A DNA stretch of 64,000 nucleotides from Polynucleobacter sp. es-MAR-4 (GCF_018882055.1 NZ_JACVPF010000002.1:1-64000), one strand, 5' to 3'. Shown: positions 45,275 through 54,166, counted from the stretch's first letter. The notes: a model not told the origin generated them from the sequence alone. A program made the numbers and translations.

Positions 45275-45676
45275 TTGAATGCCTGCCAAAGCAGACCAAA
45301 CCCTTCGGGCTGGTCTGCTTTTTGCTTTTATGTCAGCACCATTCTGGGAGGCGCGCTCATCTGCCTGAATTTGAGTGGCTGTGCAGCACCACTATTGGCT
45401 TTAGGCGGTTCAGCCACTACTGCAGCCAGCTCTGCAGGGACCGCTGCTGCATCGGTTGCAGTCGCTAATCCTTCGACTGCAGTGAGTGCGATTTCTACCG
45501 TAACCACCGGAAAATCCCCTTTAGAACACGCTGCCTCAGCAGCAACTAAGCAAGACTGCAACTTCCTGAATGCTTTGGGGTCAAAGCCTATTTGCTCGGA
45601 TATCCCCATCCCCACAATCAAAGATATGAGTGAACCCTACTTTGGGCCAGCAGATAGCCCGCCCACTTCCAAATAA
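45275..45676 (+). CDS. Putative lipoprotein, start uncertain
   Basis: The frame is open from 45215 and encodes a lipoprotein-type signal: the hydrophobic STILGGALICLNLSGCAAP with lipobox LSGC. An Ala/Ser/Thr-rich region follows (SATTAASSAGTAAASVAVA), then a C-terminal part with two cysteines (KQDCNFLNALGSKPICSDI). No ATG or GTG lies suitably close to the signal. TTG at 45275 is the nearest standard alternative but sits before a terminator hairpin, and ATG at 45215 is inside the previous gene. A rare start after the hairpin is possible. The function is unknown. Confidence 0.55.
   Translation: MNACQSRPNPSGWSAFCFYVSTILGGALICLNLSGCAAPLLALGGSATTAASSAGTAAASVAVANPSTAVSAISTVTTGKSPLEHAASAATKQDCNFLNALGSKPICSDIPIPTIKDMSEPYFGPADSPPTSK
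45288..45332 (+). terminator. Intrinsic terminator after the protein-E-like gene
   Basis: AAAGCAGACCA (45288-45298) and TGGTCTGCTTT (45311-45321) form a perfect 11-base-pair stem. An inner CCC-TTC-GGG lies in the loop, and TTTGCTTTTA follows. It overlaps the 5' end of the next reading frame. Confidence 0.88.
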
Positions 45677-45724
45677 GCAGTCTAAAATTACGCTTATTCA
45701 GCAATCTTTACCTCTATTGAAGCC

Positions 45725-46579
45725 ATGACTACAGAAAATTACTACCTCACACTAACCTGCCCCAATCGACCAGGCATTGTTGCTGCCGTCTCAACCTATA
45801 TCTTTGAATTGGGTGGTGATATTGAAGAAGCTCAGCAATTCGATGACAAAGCCTCTAAGCGCTTCTTTATGCGCGTCAGCTTTAGCTGCAGCGCTGACAG
45901 CAAAACCCTGAAGGCAGGTTTTGTAGAGATCGCCAAACGGTTTGATCTCACTTGGGACTTGCGTGCGGTGAAGGATTTGAAACGCGTATTGATCATGGCG
46001 TCTAAGCTAGATCATTGCTTGGTAGATCTTCTCTATCGCTGGCGCATTGGCGAACTTCCAATGATCATTTGCGGAATCGTGTCCAATCATCCACGTGAGG
46101 TGTACTCCAGCATTGATTTTGCGGACATTCCGTTTTATCACCTCCCCGTAACACCAGAAACCAAACCAGCTCAAGAGGCAAAACTTTTAGAGATTGTTGC
46201 CAATTCAAAAGTAGACATGGTTATTTTGGCGCGCTACATGCAAATTCTGTCGGATGACTTATCCACCCAGTTATCGGGGCGCTGCATCAACGTTCATCAC
46301 TCATTCTTACCAAGCTTTAAAGGTGCCAAGCCTTACCATCAGGCTCATGCCCGCGGTATTAAGTTGATTGGAGCTACAGCGCACTTTGTCACCAGCGATT
46401 TGGATGAAGGTCCAATCATTGAACAAGACGTGACTCGTGTCACCCATGGCGATACACCTGAAGACTTGGTTCGCAAAGGTCGAGATTTAGAGCGCACCGT
46501 ACTTTCACGTGCTCTTCGCTACTACCTGCATGACCGCGTTTTGATTAACGGCGCGACTTCAGTAGTCTTCTCTGATTGA
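45725..46579 (+). CDS. purU: Formyltetrahydrofolate deformylase PurU
   Basis: The 284-residue enzyme hydrolyses 10-formyltetrahydrofolate to formate and tetrahydrofolate. An ACT domain (about 6-80, [20 protein letters not shown]) precedes the formyltransferase domain, with [20 protein letters not shown] (Asn189, His191/192) and [13 protein letters not shown] (Asp227). It balances the one-carbon pool and supplies formate, which the formate dehydrogenase in this window could oxidise. That link is inferred. lrgA follows 23 bases later. Confidence 0.96.
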   Translation: MTTENYYLTLTCPNRPGIVAAVSTYIFELGGDIEEAQQFDDKASKRFFMRVSFSCSADSKTLKAGFVEIAKRFDLTWDLRAVKDLKRVLIMASKLDHCLVDLLYRWRIGELPMIICGIVSNHPREVYSSIDFADIPFYHLPVTPETKPAQEAKLLEIVANSKVDMVILARYMQILSDDLSTQLSGRCINVHHSFLPSFKGAKPYHQAHARGIKLIGATAHFVTSDLDEGPIIEQDVTRVTHGDTPEDLVRKGRDLERTVLSRALRYYLHDRVLINGATSVVFSD

Positions 46580-46602
46580 GTTAAATCTCTGAGGCCTTAT
46601 CT

Positions 46603-46956
46603 ATGATCTCCGGCCTTGTTCAAATTCTTTTATTCCAAAGTCTGGGGGAGCTTGTATCCAAGTTCGCCCTGCCCACCCTGCCTGGCCCTGTTATTGGCTT
46701 GGTACTGCTGATCATTTGGCTGGTGCTACGCAAAGGTATTAATAGCGATCTCGCGATGGTAGCCGATGGCTTTAGCCAGTACCTTGGGCTCTTATTCGTA
46801 CCAGCAGCAGTTGGGGTGGTGCTATTTTTACCTCAACTCAAAGCCAACGCGCTAGCTATTGTGAGCGCCTTAGTTGCTAGCGTGATTTTGACAATTGCTA
46901 CCACGGCAATTGTTGTTCGCTTTCTGAGTGCAAAGCCAGAAAGTACTGAGTCATGA
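46603..46956 (+). CDS. lrgA: LrgA/CidA-family membrane protein
   Basis: The 117-residue protein has four hydrophobic segments with the family stretch LPGPVIGLVLLIIWL and a C-terminal GLLFVPAAVGVV. LrgA/CidA proteins are holin-like. With LrgB they are now linked to transport of small metabolites such as pyruvate or glycolate as well as to murein hydrolase control. Its stop overlaps the lrgB start by 4 bases. Confidence 0.92.
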   Translation: MISGLVQILLFQSLGELVSKFALPTLPGPVIGLVLLIIWLVLRKGINSDLAMVADGFSQYLGLLFVPAAVGVVLFLPQLKANALAIVSALVASVILTIATTAIVVRFLSAKPESTES

Positions 46957-47678
46957 GTGAAAAGCACTCCATTGTCGAGATCTGGGTTTATCTATCAGGT
47001 AGCCCCTTGTTTGCCCTCTTCATTACTTTGGCAGCCTATCAAATTGGTCTCCTGATCTATAAAGCCACCAAGCAGAATCCATTAGCTAACCCAGTAGCCA
47101 TTGCCATCATTCTGGTTGCGAGCATGATTCAATTTATTGAGATGCCCTATTCCACCTACTTTGAAGGGGCGCAATTTATTCACTTCTTATTGGGATCAGC
47201 CACAGTCTCTTTGGCAATACCAATATATAGAGGGCTCAGCAGTCTTAAGGGTAGGTCACTTCCTTTGCTAGCGTCTTTACTTGCAGGCGGCTTGATATCC
47301 ATCATTAGCGCGGTGAATATTGCCAAATTATTTGGGGCTGACTCCAGCATTACTGGCGCCATGTATCCCAAATCCGTCACCGCACCAATCGCCATGGGTA
47401 TTGCTGAGCGTATTAGCGTATCTCCAACCTTGACTGCTATCTTTGCAGTGACTACCGGGATTCTGGGGGCTATTTTGGCGCCATTTATCCTGAATGCGCT
47501 GGGAATGAAGGCGTGGTGGCAGCGTGGCTTTGCAATCGGCATTGGCGCACACGGTATTGGCACCTCGCGAGCATTTAGTATTCATCCTGAGGCAGGAACT
47601 TACGCCAGTCTTGCGATGGGTATGAATGGCGTGATTAGTGCCGTAGCTATTCCAATTTTGTATCACGTATTTAATTAA
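46953..47678 (+). CDS. lrgB: LrgB-family membrane protein
   Basis: The 241-residue protein has multiple membrane helices. It shows the family motifs ANPVAIAIILV, the MYPKSVTAPIAMGIAERI stretch and the GIGAHGIGTSRA C-terminal signature. It is overlapped with lrgA and should form a complex with it, and the gamma-glutamyltransferase gene follows 14 bases later. The role is murein hydrolase modulation or metabolite export by family. The substrate here is unknown. Confidence 0.93.
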   Translation: MSEKHSIVEIWVYLSGSPLFALFITLAAYQIGLLIYKATKQNPLANPVAIAIILVASMIQFIEMPYSTYFEGAQFIHFLLGSATVSLAIPIYRGLSSLKGRSLPLLASLLAGGLISIISAVNIAKLFGADSSITGAMYPKSVTAPIAMGIAERISVSPTLTAIFAVTTGILGAILAPFILNALGMKAWWQRGFAIGIGAHGIGTSRAFSIHPEAGTYASLAMGMNGVISAVAIPILYHVFN

Positions 47679-47692
47679 GAGAATTTCAAATT

Positions 47693-49282
47693 ATGTTGAT
47701 TTCCCCTCCTTTTGGTGGCGGTCGCGCCCCAGTCCTCGCCAAGAATGCAGTTGCTAGTTCGCAACCCTTAGCTACACAAGCCGGCATTGAGGCTTTGCAA
47801 AGTGGTGGCAACGCAGTTGATGCAGCCTTAGCCACTGCGATCACACTGACTGTGGTTGAGCCCACCATGAATGGCTTGGGTGGCGATGGATTTGCGCTCG
47901 TTTGGGATGGTAAGAAACTCCACGGCATGAATGCCTCTGGGCGTGCACCTGCTGCATGGACGCCAGACTACTTTGCCGGCAAAGCGGCAATGGATCTCAT
48001 TGGCTGGAATACAGTGACAGTGCCAGGAATGGTTTCGGGGTGGATTGAGTTATCACGCAAGTTTGGCAAGCTACCTTTTGCACAACTCTTTAAGCGCGCA
48101 ATTGACTATGCAGAGAATGGCTTTCCAGTCTCACCGGTAATCGCGCGTCAATGGCGCGAAGCAATTCCGATTCTGAAAAATCAACCTGGTTTTAGCGAGT
48201 CATTTTTAATTGATGGCAAAGCACCGACTGCTGGTCAAATTTGGCGTTACCCCGCTCAAGCTAAAACACTCCGCGAGATTGCAGAGACCGAAGGTGAATC
48301 TTTTTACACCGGTAAATTAGCGCAGAGCATGGTTGATTTTGCCCAAAGTACGGGCGGCTGCTTCACCATGGCTGACTTTGCGAATAATCAAACTGAGTGG
48401 GTTGAGCCTTTGGCATTTGATTATGGTGACTACACCCTGCACGAGATTCCACCAAATGGTTCGGGCATCGTCGCTCAGATGGCGCTCGGTATTTTGCAAG
48501 CAGCCAATGTAAAACAATATCCAGCCAATTCTGCACAACGCATTCATCTGCAAGTAGAAGCGATGCGCATAGCCTTTGCAGATGCATACGCTCATGTATC
48601 TGATGCCAGTACCATGAGGGTGCCAACAAGCGCATTACTGGATAGAGATTATTTGGCTAGTCGTGCCGCACTGATTAATCACAATCAAGCGGGTAGCTAT
48701 GGTGCTGGGGATCCCCATGCTGGTGGTACGGTTTATCTTTGTGCCGCAGATCAATCTGGCATGATGATTTCTTACATTCAGTCGAACTTTAAAGGCTTTG
48801 GTTCAGGTGTTGTTGCCCCTGGCGGTATTGCATTCCATAACCGCGGCATGAGCTTTAGCCTGGTTGATGGTCACCCCAATCAAGTTGCGCCTGGTAAGCG
48901 CCCTTTCCACACCATTATTCCGGCATTCTTAACCAAGGGAAATCAGCCGGCTATGGCGTTTGGTGTGATGGGTGGCAATATGCAGCCACAAGGTCATATT
49001 CAGTTTGTGATGCGTTTTGTTGATGAGTATCTCAATCCACAAGCCTGCTCAGATGCACCCCGCTGGAGAATTGATGATGTGGGCAAACTGACTGTTGAGG
49101 CTTCCATGCCAGTCGCTGTAGTTGAGGGCTTAAAGGCGATGGGACATGAAGTTGCTGTGATGCCAGCAAATAGCCTGGACTTTGGAAGCGCACAAGCTAT
49201 TGCGTTATTGGGCGAAGAAACCCAGGATGCCTATATTGCCGGTAGTGACCATCGTCGCGATGGAATGGCAGCAGGCTTCTAA
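47693..49282 (+). CDS. ggt: Gamma-glutamyltransferase family protein, cytoplasmic type
   Basis: The 529-residue protein is an N-terminal nucleophile hydrolase with predicted self-cleavage before Thr346 (PHAGGTVYLCAADQSG). Family motifs are ASSQPLATQAGIEALQSGGN, GLGGDGFALVWD and SGMMISYIQSNFKGFGSGVV. There is no signal peptide, unlike the periplasmic E. coli enzyme, so it may belong to the YwrD-like branch that acts on gamma-glutamyl compounds in the cytoplasm. It is tightly spaced behind lrgB and converges with the helicase gene. Confidence 0.92.
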   Translation: MLISPPFGGGRAPVLAKNAVASSQPLATQAGIEALQSGGNAVDAALATAITLTVVEPTMNGLGGDGFALVWDGKKLHGMNASGRAPAAWTPDYFAGKAAMDLIGWNTVTVPGMVSGWIELSRKFGKLPFAQLFKRAIDYAENGFPVSPVIARQWREAIPILKNQPGFSESFLIDGKAPTAGQIWRYPAQAKTLREIAETEGESFYTGKLAQSMVDFAQSTGGCFTMADFANNQTEWVEPLAFDYGDYTLHEIPPNGSGIVAQMALGILQAANVKQYPANSAQRIHLQVEAMRIAFADAYAHVSDASTMRVPTSALLDRDYLASRAALINHNQAGSYGAGDPHAGGTVYLCAADQSGMMISYIQSNFKGFGSGVVAPGGIAFHNRGMSFSLVDGHPNQVAPGKRPFHTIIPAFLTKGNQPAMAFGVMGGNMQPQGHIQFVMRFVDEYLNPQACSDAPRWRIDDVGKLTVEASMPVAVVEGLKAMGHEVAVMPANSLDFGSAQAIALLGEETQDAYIAGSDHRRDGMAAGF

Positions 49283-49288
49283 AAACAG

Positions 49289-50614
49289 TTAGCCAGGCAA
49301 ACAGTTCAGATAAAAACGCTTCACCTCTTGATCACAGCTCACATCCTTGGGCTGTATGGGTCGCTCTAGAGTGATACCTTCAATAGAGGTACAGCGGCTG
49401 AGGGCTACATAGACCTGCCCTGACGCAAACGCTCCTGAAGATAAATCGACTTTGATCTTATCGAGGGTCTTGCCCTGACTCTTATGAATGGTGACAGCCC
49501 AAGCTAGCATGAGCGGAATCTGTACAAAGGTGCCGATGATGTTTGGTGAAATCTTTCCGGACATCATGTCATGGTCATAGCGATAAGATTCCCACTGATG
49601 ACCTTTCACTTCAACTGTATTTGAGTATGGCCCGTTCTGCACCATCACTTTGACGGTATTGGGTAGCAACTCGCGCACCACTCCAATCGTGCCATTGACC
49701 CAACGCTTAGGGAAGTTACTATCGGTCGCGGTAAACATGACCTTAGCACCCACTTTTAGCGTGAGGTGATTGGGTGATGGCAGATTTCGATCATCCACAT
49801 TGAACTTACCTGTGCTATTGCCGGTATAGACCTTGGCATCGGTTGTTAATGCTCGCAAGCCTGCGCCATTAATTTGATCTGCGCGTGCGTTAGTCGTAGT
49901 TAAGGTGATGGTTTGCTCATCAGCCTCTTTTTTGGTTTCATAACAAACGGCATTTAAGGTGTCGAGTGCTTCATCAATATCTTGATTGATACGGATTTGA
50001 TTAAGAAGGCCTGCGAAGTGCGCATCCTTCTGACGGAAGATCTTTGAAAGCTCTACCATTGTGACATCTTTGCGATGCAAGGCCATGGCGCAGAAGAAAT
50101 AAGGGCCCTCATAACCGCGCTCAGAGAGCACCTGCATATCGGCATTAGAAACTACTGGAGGCAACTGAAACAAGTCCCCCACAAACATGACTTGAATACC
50201 GCCAAAGGGTTGACTCTTGTGCGGACCATTGGCACGAAGGAATAAGTCCATCGCATCCACTACATCTGCACGCACCATCGAGATCTCATCAATAATGAGT
50301 AGGCGAATATCTTTATAGAGGCGCTTATCTTTTAAGGGCTTGATATCCTCCTCTGGAAAGATCAAGCGTGGCGGCAAGCGAAAGAAGGAATGAATAGTGA
50401 CACCCTTCACTTGTAACGCAGCTACACCAGTTGGCGCCACTACTACTACGTTGCCAGGAATGTTCTCACGCAGGTAACCAATTAAGGTTGTCTTACCAGT
50501 ACCTGCCTTACCGCTCACAAAAATATAGGGGTCGTGACGCTCGATAGCGTCGATTACGTCCTGGTATTCAGGAGTGATTTCAATGGCGGATGGGTCGACT
50601 ACAGGATTGGTCAT
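49289..50614 (-). CDS. PIF1/RecD-like DNA helicase
   Basis: The 441-residue superfamily 1 helicase has a Walker A motif GKAGTGKTT (35-43), Walker B LLIIDEISM with RADVVDAMD, a GDLFQLPPV motif III, and a C-terminal UvrD-like motif with WAVTIHKSQGKTLDKIKVD and YVALSRCTS. This is the PIF1-like set for 5'-3' unwinding. Bacterial members of this size are widespread but rarely studied. It converges with ggt, and an SUMF1-type gene lies upstream on the same strand. Confidence 0.9.
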   Translation of the reverse strand: MTNPVVDPSAIEITPEYQDVIDAIERHDPYIFVSGKAGTGKTTLIGYLRENIPGNVVVVAPTGVAALQVKGVTIHSFFRLPPRLIFPEEDIKPLKDKRLYKDIRLLIIDEISMVRADVVDAMDLFLRANGPHKSQPFGGIQVMFVGDLFQLPPVVSNADMQVLSERGYEGPYFFCAMALHRKDVTMVELSKIFRQKDAHFAGLLNQIRINQDIDEALDTLNAVCYETKKEADEQTITLTTTNARADQINGAGLRALTTDAKVYTGNSTGKFNVDDRNLPSPNHLTLKVGAKVMFTATDSNFPKRWVNGTIGVVRELLPNTVKVMVQNGPYSNTVEVKGHQWESYRYDHDMMSGKISPNIIGTFVQIPLMLAWAVTIHKSQGKTLDKIKVDLSSGAFASGQVYVALSRCTSIEGITLERPIQPKDVSCDQEVKRFYLNCLPG

Positions 50615-50633
50615 CCCCTATTGTTTCATGGGA

Positions 50634-51404
50634 TCAACTAACGCAGCGAAAGCCTATATAAACTACGCCAATATCGGCAGGCTTAGACTCCACATCAGTC
50701 TCTTTTTGCCTCTCTGGGCCGTACCACCAAGAAGCACCGCGAGTAATGAAGCCGCCATTACGCTCAGTTGCAGTCCATTCCCAAACATTGCCACCCATAT
50801 CGAACAATCCATTGACTCCAGGCTTGGTGGTACCGACAGGCACATGGCCAGTACCGCGGTTTAATGCACCCGCTGGCGCCACACCCTTGTAGTCACCACA
50901 ACCGCTTAAGCAATGCGATACCGATGGATTACTACCGCCTGGAAATGGGTAGCGCTGCCCTTTGGTGAAGCCCGTTGGAGGAGCTTCTCTTTGCTCCAGA
51001 AAAGCGGCTGAAGTCCACTCAGATTCGGTAGGCAAACGTTTGACATAAAAGCGGCAAACAGAGGCCGCCTCAGCTTGATTTAGATGCACTGCAGGCTCAT
51101 TTGATTTTGCAGGAACGCCATAAGGAGTCTTCCATGTCCAACCGGGTTTTTTCACAAAGCCTGCTTCATAAGAAAGTCCGCCGCCATTCTTCTCGGCCTG
51201 ACTTACAAAACCAGTGGCATCAGCAAAAGATTTGACATCGGCAATCGTCATCTCGGTTTGATCCCAAGATACAGTCCCGACTTTTATAGTAGGAATGGTG
51301 GATGCGGGGGCGCTAACCGCAGTAGATGGCCGTAACATGAAATACAGCGCAATCACAGAAAGTAGTAAGCCAAAAAGAATAGATAAAAGATCGAATTTTT
51401 TCAT
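50634..51404 (-). CDS. Formylglycine-generating-enzyme (SUMF1)-fold protein, membrane-anchored
   Basis: The 256-residue protein has an N-terminal membrane anchor (about 6-26) and a periplasmic C-type-lectin-like SUMF1 domain. Family motifs are AEAASVCRFYVKRLPTESEW, PVGTTKPGVNGLFDMGGNVW, EWTATERN and the end RGASWWYGP...IGFRCVS. The enzyme's paired active-site cysteines near the C-terminus are not evident, so it is probably a non-catalytic or differently acting member. No sulfatase gene is adjacent. Confidence 0.85.
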   Translation of the reverse strand: MKKFDLLSILFGLLLSVIALYFMLRPSTAVSAPASTIPTIKVGTVSWDQTEMTIADVKSFADATGFVSQAEKNGGGLSYEAGFVKKPGWTWKTPYGVPAKSNEPAVHLNQAEAASVCRFYVKRLPTESEWTSAAFLEQREAPPTGFTKGQRYPFPGGSNPSVSHCLSGCGDYKGVAPAGALNRGTGHVPVGTTKPGVNGLFDMGGNVWEWTATERNGGFITRGASWWYGPERQKETDVESKPADIGVVYIGFRCVS

Positions 51405-51423
51405 AGATGAAATCGAGAAAAAT

Positions 51424-51446
51424 AAAAAAGCTCCGCAAAGGGAGCC
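51424..51446 (-). terminator. Intrinsic terminator after tRNA-His
   Basis: GCTCC (51430-51434) and GGAGC (51441-51445) form a short stem. On the minus strand it is followed by TTTTTTATT. It is 22 bases beyond the tRNA 3' end and just upstream of the SUMF1-like gene. Confidence 0.65.
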
Positions 51447-51467
51447 TTAGGATACTGCAGTATTCGG

Positions 51468-51544
51468 TGGGGCGAACGACGGGGCTCGAACCCGCGACAA
51501 CCAGAATCACAATCTGGGACTCTACCAACTGAGCTACGTCCGCC
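51468..51544 (-). tRNA. tRNA-His, anticodon GTG
   Basis: The 77-base minus-strand gene includes the extra G at position -1 facing discriminator C. Acceptor arms are GCGGACG and CGTTCGC, and CCA is encoded. The anticodon stem is CCAGA/TCTGG with loop TTGTGAT, the D-arm is GCTCAGTTGGTAGAGT and the T-loop is TTCGAGC. It is the only histidine-type tRNA here. Confidence 0.95.
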
Positions 51545-51607
51545 ACTGAAGACTTAGATTATAGCTTTTGAGCCAAAACCCTGTCAAAAATGGCCTAGAT
51601 TACTGAT

Positions 51608-52690
51608 TTAGGCGCCTTCAAACTCAAAGGCAGCCCAATCCCCAAGGCATAAGCTCGCATCGATAAAGAAATCCAAAATAGCAGCCTTGCTTTGAACTTT
51701 AGCCAGGGCATGGTGATCAGAAAGGCGCTGGCGCCAGTAACGCGAGCCCGCCCTCCCATGAGCCAAGCCCAGAATATGGCGGGTGAATGCGCCGATATAA
51801 AAAGGCTTTCCTTTGGCCTGACATTCATCAAACCAAGCCTGGACCTGCTTCACCAATGCAATCTGAATACGATGCCACTCGGTCTCACTAAAGAGGTATC
51901 CAGCAGCATCGCCGTCCGTATTGATCATGTCATCCCAACCCAAAAGCAATGCCGGGAAATGATAGGCTGCCCTACCCACCATAAAGCCATCAAAGTCATC
52001 CCAATGGCCTGCAATTTGCTCATTAGTTTCCAGACCGCCATTGAGCAATACCTTGAGATCAGGAAATTGCTTTTGCGCATCCAAACGAAGCTTTGCAGCC
52101 ACTGCATAACGAAGTGGTGGTTTGCTACGATTTTCTTTGGGAGATAAACCCTTTAGGACAGCATTGCGTGCATGGATAGTTACCAGACTTGCGCCCGCAT
52201 CGGCCACAGCAAGAATGAAGTTAAGAGCAAATTGATAATCCGCATCAGAATTGGCGGCATCCATCGTGTCTAAACCAAGTCGATGCTTTACGGTGATCGG
52301 AGTATCAACAGCCGCTTTCATCGCTTTAACGCAATCAGCAACGAGTTGTGGCTCAGCCATTAAACAGGCACCGAAAGCACCGCGTTGAACACGCTCAGAT
52401 GGACAGCCGCAATTGAGGTCAATCTCGTCGTAACCCCATTGCTGCGCCAACTCTGCAGCCTTCGCTAAATCAGATGGCTCCGATCCACCCAACTGAAGAA
52501 CGACGGGGTGCTGATCTTGTGAATAATCCAAATGACGTGGCACATCCCCATGAATAAGAGCGCCGGTAGTCACCATCTCGGTATAGAGAACCGCTTCTTT
52601 AGTAAGCGTGCGATGAAAAGAGCGGCAGTGACGATCCGTCCACTCCATCATTGGGGCAACAGCTAAGCGCTTGGGTGTTTTTACAGTCAT
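51608..52690 (-). CDS. dusA: tRNA-dihydrouridine synthase A
   Basis: The 360-residue flavoenzyme reduces uridines in the tRNA D-loop (U20/U20a for DusA). DusA-specific signatures are VAPMMEWTDRHCRSFHR, YTEMVTTGALIHGD, the active-site LNCGCPS with catalytic Cys96, TVKHRLG, and the FMN-binding FDGFMVGRAAY. It lies directly beside tRNA-His on the same strand. dusA 5' ends are known integration sites for phages and islands, but this copy is intact with no insertion. Confidence 0.95.
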   Translation of the reverse strand: MTVKTPKRLAVAPMMEWTDRHCRSFHRTLTKEAVLYTEMVTTGALIHGDVPRHLDYSQDQHPVVLQLGGSEPSDLAKAAELAQQWGYDEIDLNCGCPSERVQRGAFGACLMAEPQLVADCVKAMKAAVDTPITVKHRLGLDTMDAANSDADYQFALNFILAVADAGASLVTIHARNAVLKGLSPKENRSKPPLRYAVAAKLRLDAQKQFPDLKVLLNGGLETNEQIAGHWDDFDGFMVGRAAYHFPALLLGWDDMINTDGDAAGYLFSETEWHRIQIALVKQVQAWFDECQAKGKPFYIGAFTRHILGLAHGRAGSRYWRQRLSDHHALAKVQSKAAILDFFIDASLCLGDWAAFEFEGA

Positions 52691-52697
52691 ACGGATA

Positions 52698-53606
52698 TCA
52701 ACCTAATACTCTTTGAGAAGTAAAGAATCTCTCCTGCCCCGTTACTGGGTCTTTGAAATAAATCTCTTTAGCCAAGAGCTGTAGGGGTTTGGAAAAGTCC
52801 AAATCATACTCTTGATAAGGTGTCAGGATAGGATAGATCTGGTCATGCTGAATGGGAATACCCAGGCTATTGAGATGACAACGCAATTGGTGCTTCTTGC
52901 CGCTACCTGGAGTGAGGCGGTACTTAGCCCAGGGCCTATTGACTTCAAGTAATTCAATCAATGTGTCGGCATTAACCTCACCATCCACTTCTTGCATTTG
53001 TAAAAAGTGTTCTGATTCTTCCAGCCTGCTTTGGTAGGTCATCGGTAATTTCTGGATGAGCACTTCTGAGTATGGTGCGATTGCTTCATAGACTTTTTTG
53101 ACTGCGCGGTCCCTAAAGAGATTTTGATACTGAGCTCTTTGATTGGGATTTATAGAGAAGAGTACTAGACCCGCTGTATCGCGATCAATCCGATGCATGG
53201 GACTCAACTCTTGAATACCCGTTTTTTTCTTTAGGCGATTGAGTAGAGTCTGATGCAGGTATAGACCACTTGGTGTCACCGGTAAAAAATGGGGTTTATC
53301 TGCCACCAGAATATGTTCATCCTGGAATAAGATACTTTCCTCAAAAGGAATTTCCGGCTCTCTGGCCAAGCGCCTGAAATACATTAAATGTGTATTGGGA
53401 AGATAGGCATCGCCTGCGGCAAGCGCCTCACCCTCTTGATTAAATACCAGGCCATCTGTAAAACGAGCTTCCCACTCACTTCTATCAATATGCGGGAAAT
53501 TGGCGATAAAGAAATCCAGCAGACAAGCGTGCTCTTGCCCGGCAGGTAAATACACCTTAGATGAGGAGACGCCTTCGGAATTGACTCTCATAAGCAGTGA
53601 ATCCAA
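52698..53606 (-). CDS. RluA-family pseudouridine synthase
   Basis: The 302-residue protein has the RluA signature PMHRIDRDTAGLVLF with catalytic Asp141, the VADKPHFLPV stretch, and the GSGKKHQLRCHL motif. It starts with a non-standard N-terminal domain of about 90 residues instead of an S4 domain. It modifies rRNA or tRNA uridines; which one is not clear. The dusA start lies 7 bases after its stop, so the two RNA-modifying genes are likely co-transcribed. Confidence 0.92.
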   Translation of the reverse strand: MDSLLMRVNSEGVSSSKVYLPAGQEHACLLDFFIANFPHIDRSEWEARFTDGLVFNQEGEALAAGDAYLPNTHLMYFRRLAREPEIPFEESILFQDEHILVADKPHFLPVTPSGLYLHQTLLNRLKKKTGIQELSPMHRIDRDTAGLVLFSINPNQRAQYQNLFRDRAVKKVYEAIAPYSEVLIQKLPMTYQSRLEESEHFLQMQEVDGEVNADTLIELLEVNRPWAKYRLTPGSGKKHQLRCHLNSLGIPIQHDQIYPILTPYQEYDLDFSKPLQLLAKEIYFKDPVTGQERFFTSQRVLG

Positions 53607-53615
53607 GTTTGTGAA

Positions 53616-53882
53616 TCACTCATAGTGACTCCACATTCTCAAGATGCGCACCGTCTTCTCTTTCTTGAAGATCTCATAAACTAATCGGTGTTGAATATTG
53701 ATACGCCTCGAGTAGGCTTCAGCAAGATCACCAACCAGCTTTTCATAAGGGGGTGGATTTTGCAAGGGGTCTATCTCCAAAATATCCAATAAGGCTTGAG
53801 CTTTATCTCTTAAACCTGCGGCTGATATTTTTTTTGCATCCTTGAGGGCATATTTGGAGTAGGCTAAATCCCAACTCACCAC
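53616..53882 (-). CDS. yoeB: YoeB/Txe-type toxin
   Basis: The 88-residue RelE-fold ribonuclease shows AYSKYALKDAKKI, a helix, PLQNPPPYEKLVGDLAEAYS, RRINIQHRLVYEI and the catalytic C-terminus RMWSHYE. The usual YoeB residues (Glu, Arg, His, Tyr) are all present. It cleaves mRNA in the ribosomal A site. Its start overlaps the end of the yefM gene by 7 bases. Confidence 0.93.
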   Translation of the reverse strand: MVSWDLAYSKYALKDAKKISAAGLRDKAQALLDILEIDPLQNPPPYEKLVGDLAEAYSRRINIQHRLVYEIFKKEKTVRILRMWSHYE

Positions 53883-54118
53883 TTCAGCGTCCGCTTAGAT
53901 TTAGCCAAAGGTTCTGTCATGGCATCTTTTATAGATTCACGCATACCTGGAACTGCCATTAGGTAAAGAGTTTCTTGAATAGCGCTCCAGTCTTCAGCTG
54001 AAACCAAGACCGCATTCGCCCTCTTCCCAGAAATTAATACCGGCTGATGCGAGTCAGCAGCTTGATCAATCAGTCGATACAAACCGGCCCGCGCCTCACT
54101 TGCAGTTATTGCATCCAT
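53876..54118 (-). CDS. yefM: YefM-type antitoxin
   Basis: The start at 54118 gives 80 residues beginning MDAITASEARAGLYRLIDQA, the standard YefM beginning, behind a GGAGG site 5 bases away. The longer frame to 54184 runs through the promoter and is rejected. Other motifs are QPVLISGKRANAVLVSAEDW and a C-terminal toxin-binding tail. It neutralises YoeB and represses its own promoter. Confidence 0.93.
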   Translation of the reverse strand: MDAITASEARAGLYRLIDQAADSHQPVLISGKRANAVLVSAEDWSAIQETLYLMAVPGMRESIKDAMTEPLAKSKRTLKW

Positions 54119-54137
54119 CACTTCCTCCAATGGGCCT

Positions 54138-54166
54138 ATGGTACGTAAAAACGTACGCTTTGTCAA
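54138..54166 (-). promoter_or_regulatory. yefM-yoeB promoter and palindromic operator
   Basis: On the minus strand TTGACA (54161-54166) and TACCAT (54138-54143) are 17 bases apart. Between and over them lies GTACGT-AAAA-ACGTAC (54141-54156), with GTAC cores 12 bases centre to centre. E. coli YefM binds paired TGTACA motifs with the same 12-base spacing, so this is a convincing operator by analogy. Confidence 0.75.

Noticed and set aside
47180-47563. 127-codon minus-strand frame opposite lrgB
   Set aside because: lrgB on the plus strand has full family signatures and tight spacing to its neighbours. The opposite frame matches nothing.
51468-52690. tRNA-His/dusA as the edge of an integrated element
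   Set aside because: Both are known integration sites, but both are intact here, with no integrase, duplicated ends or foreign-looking genes beside them.
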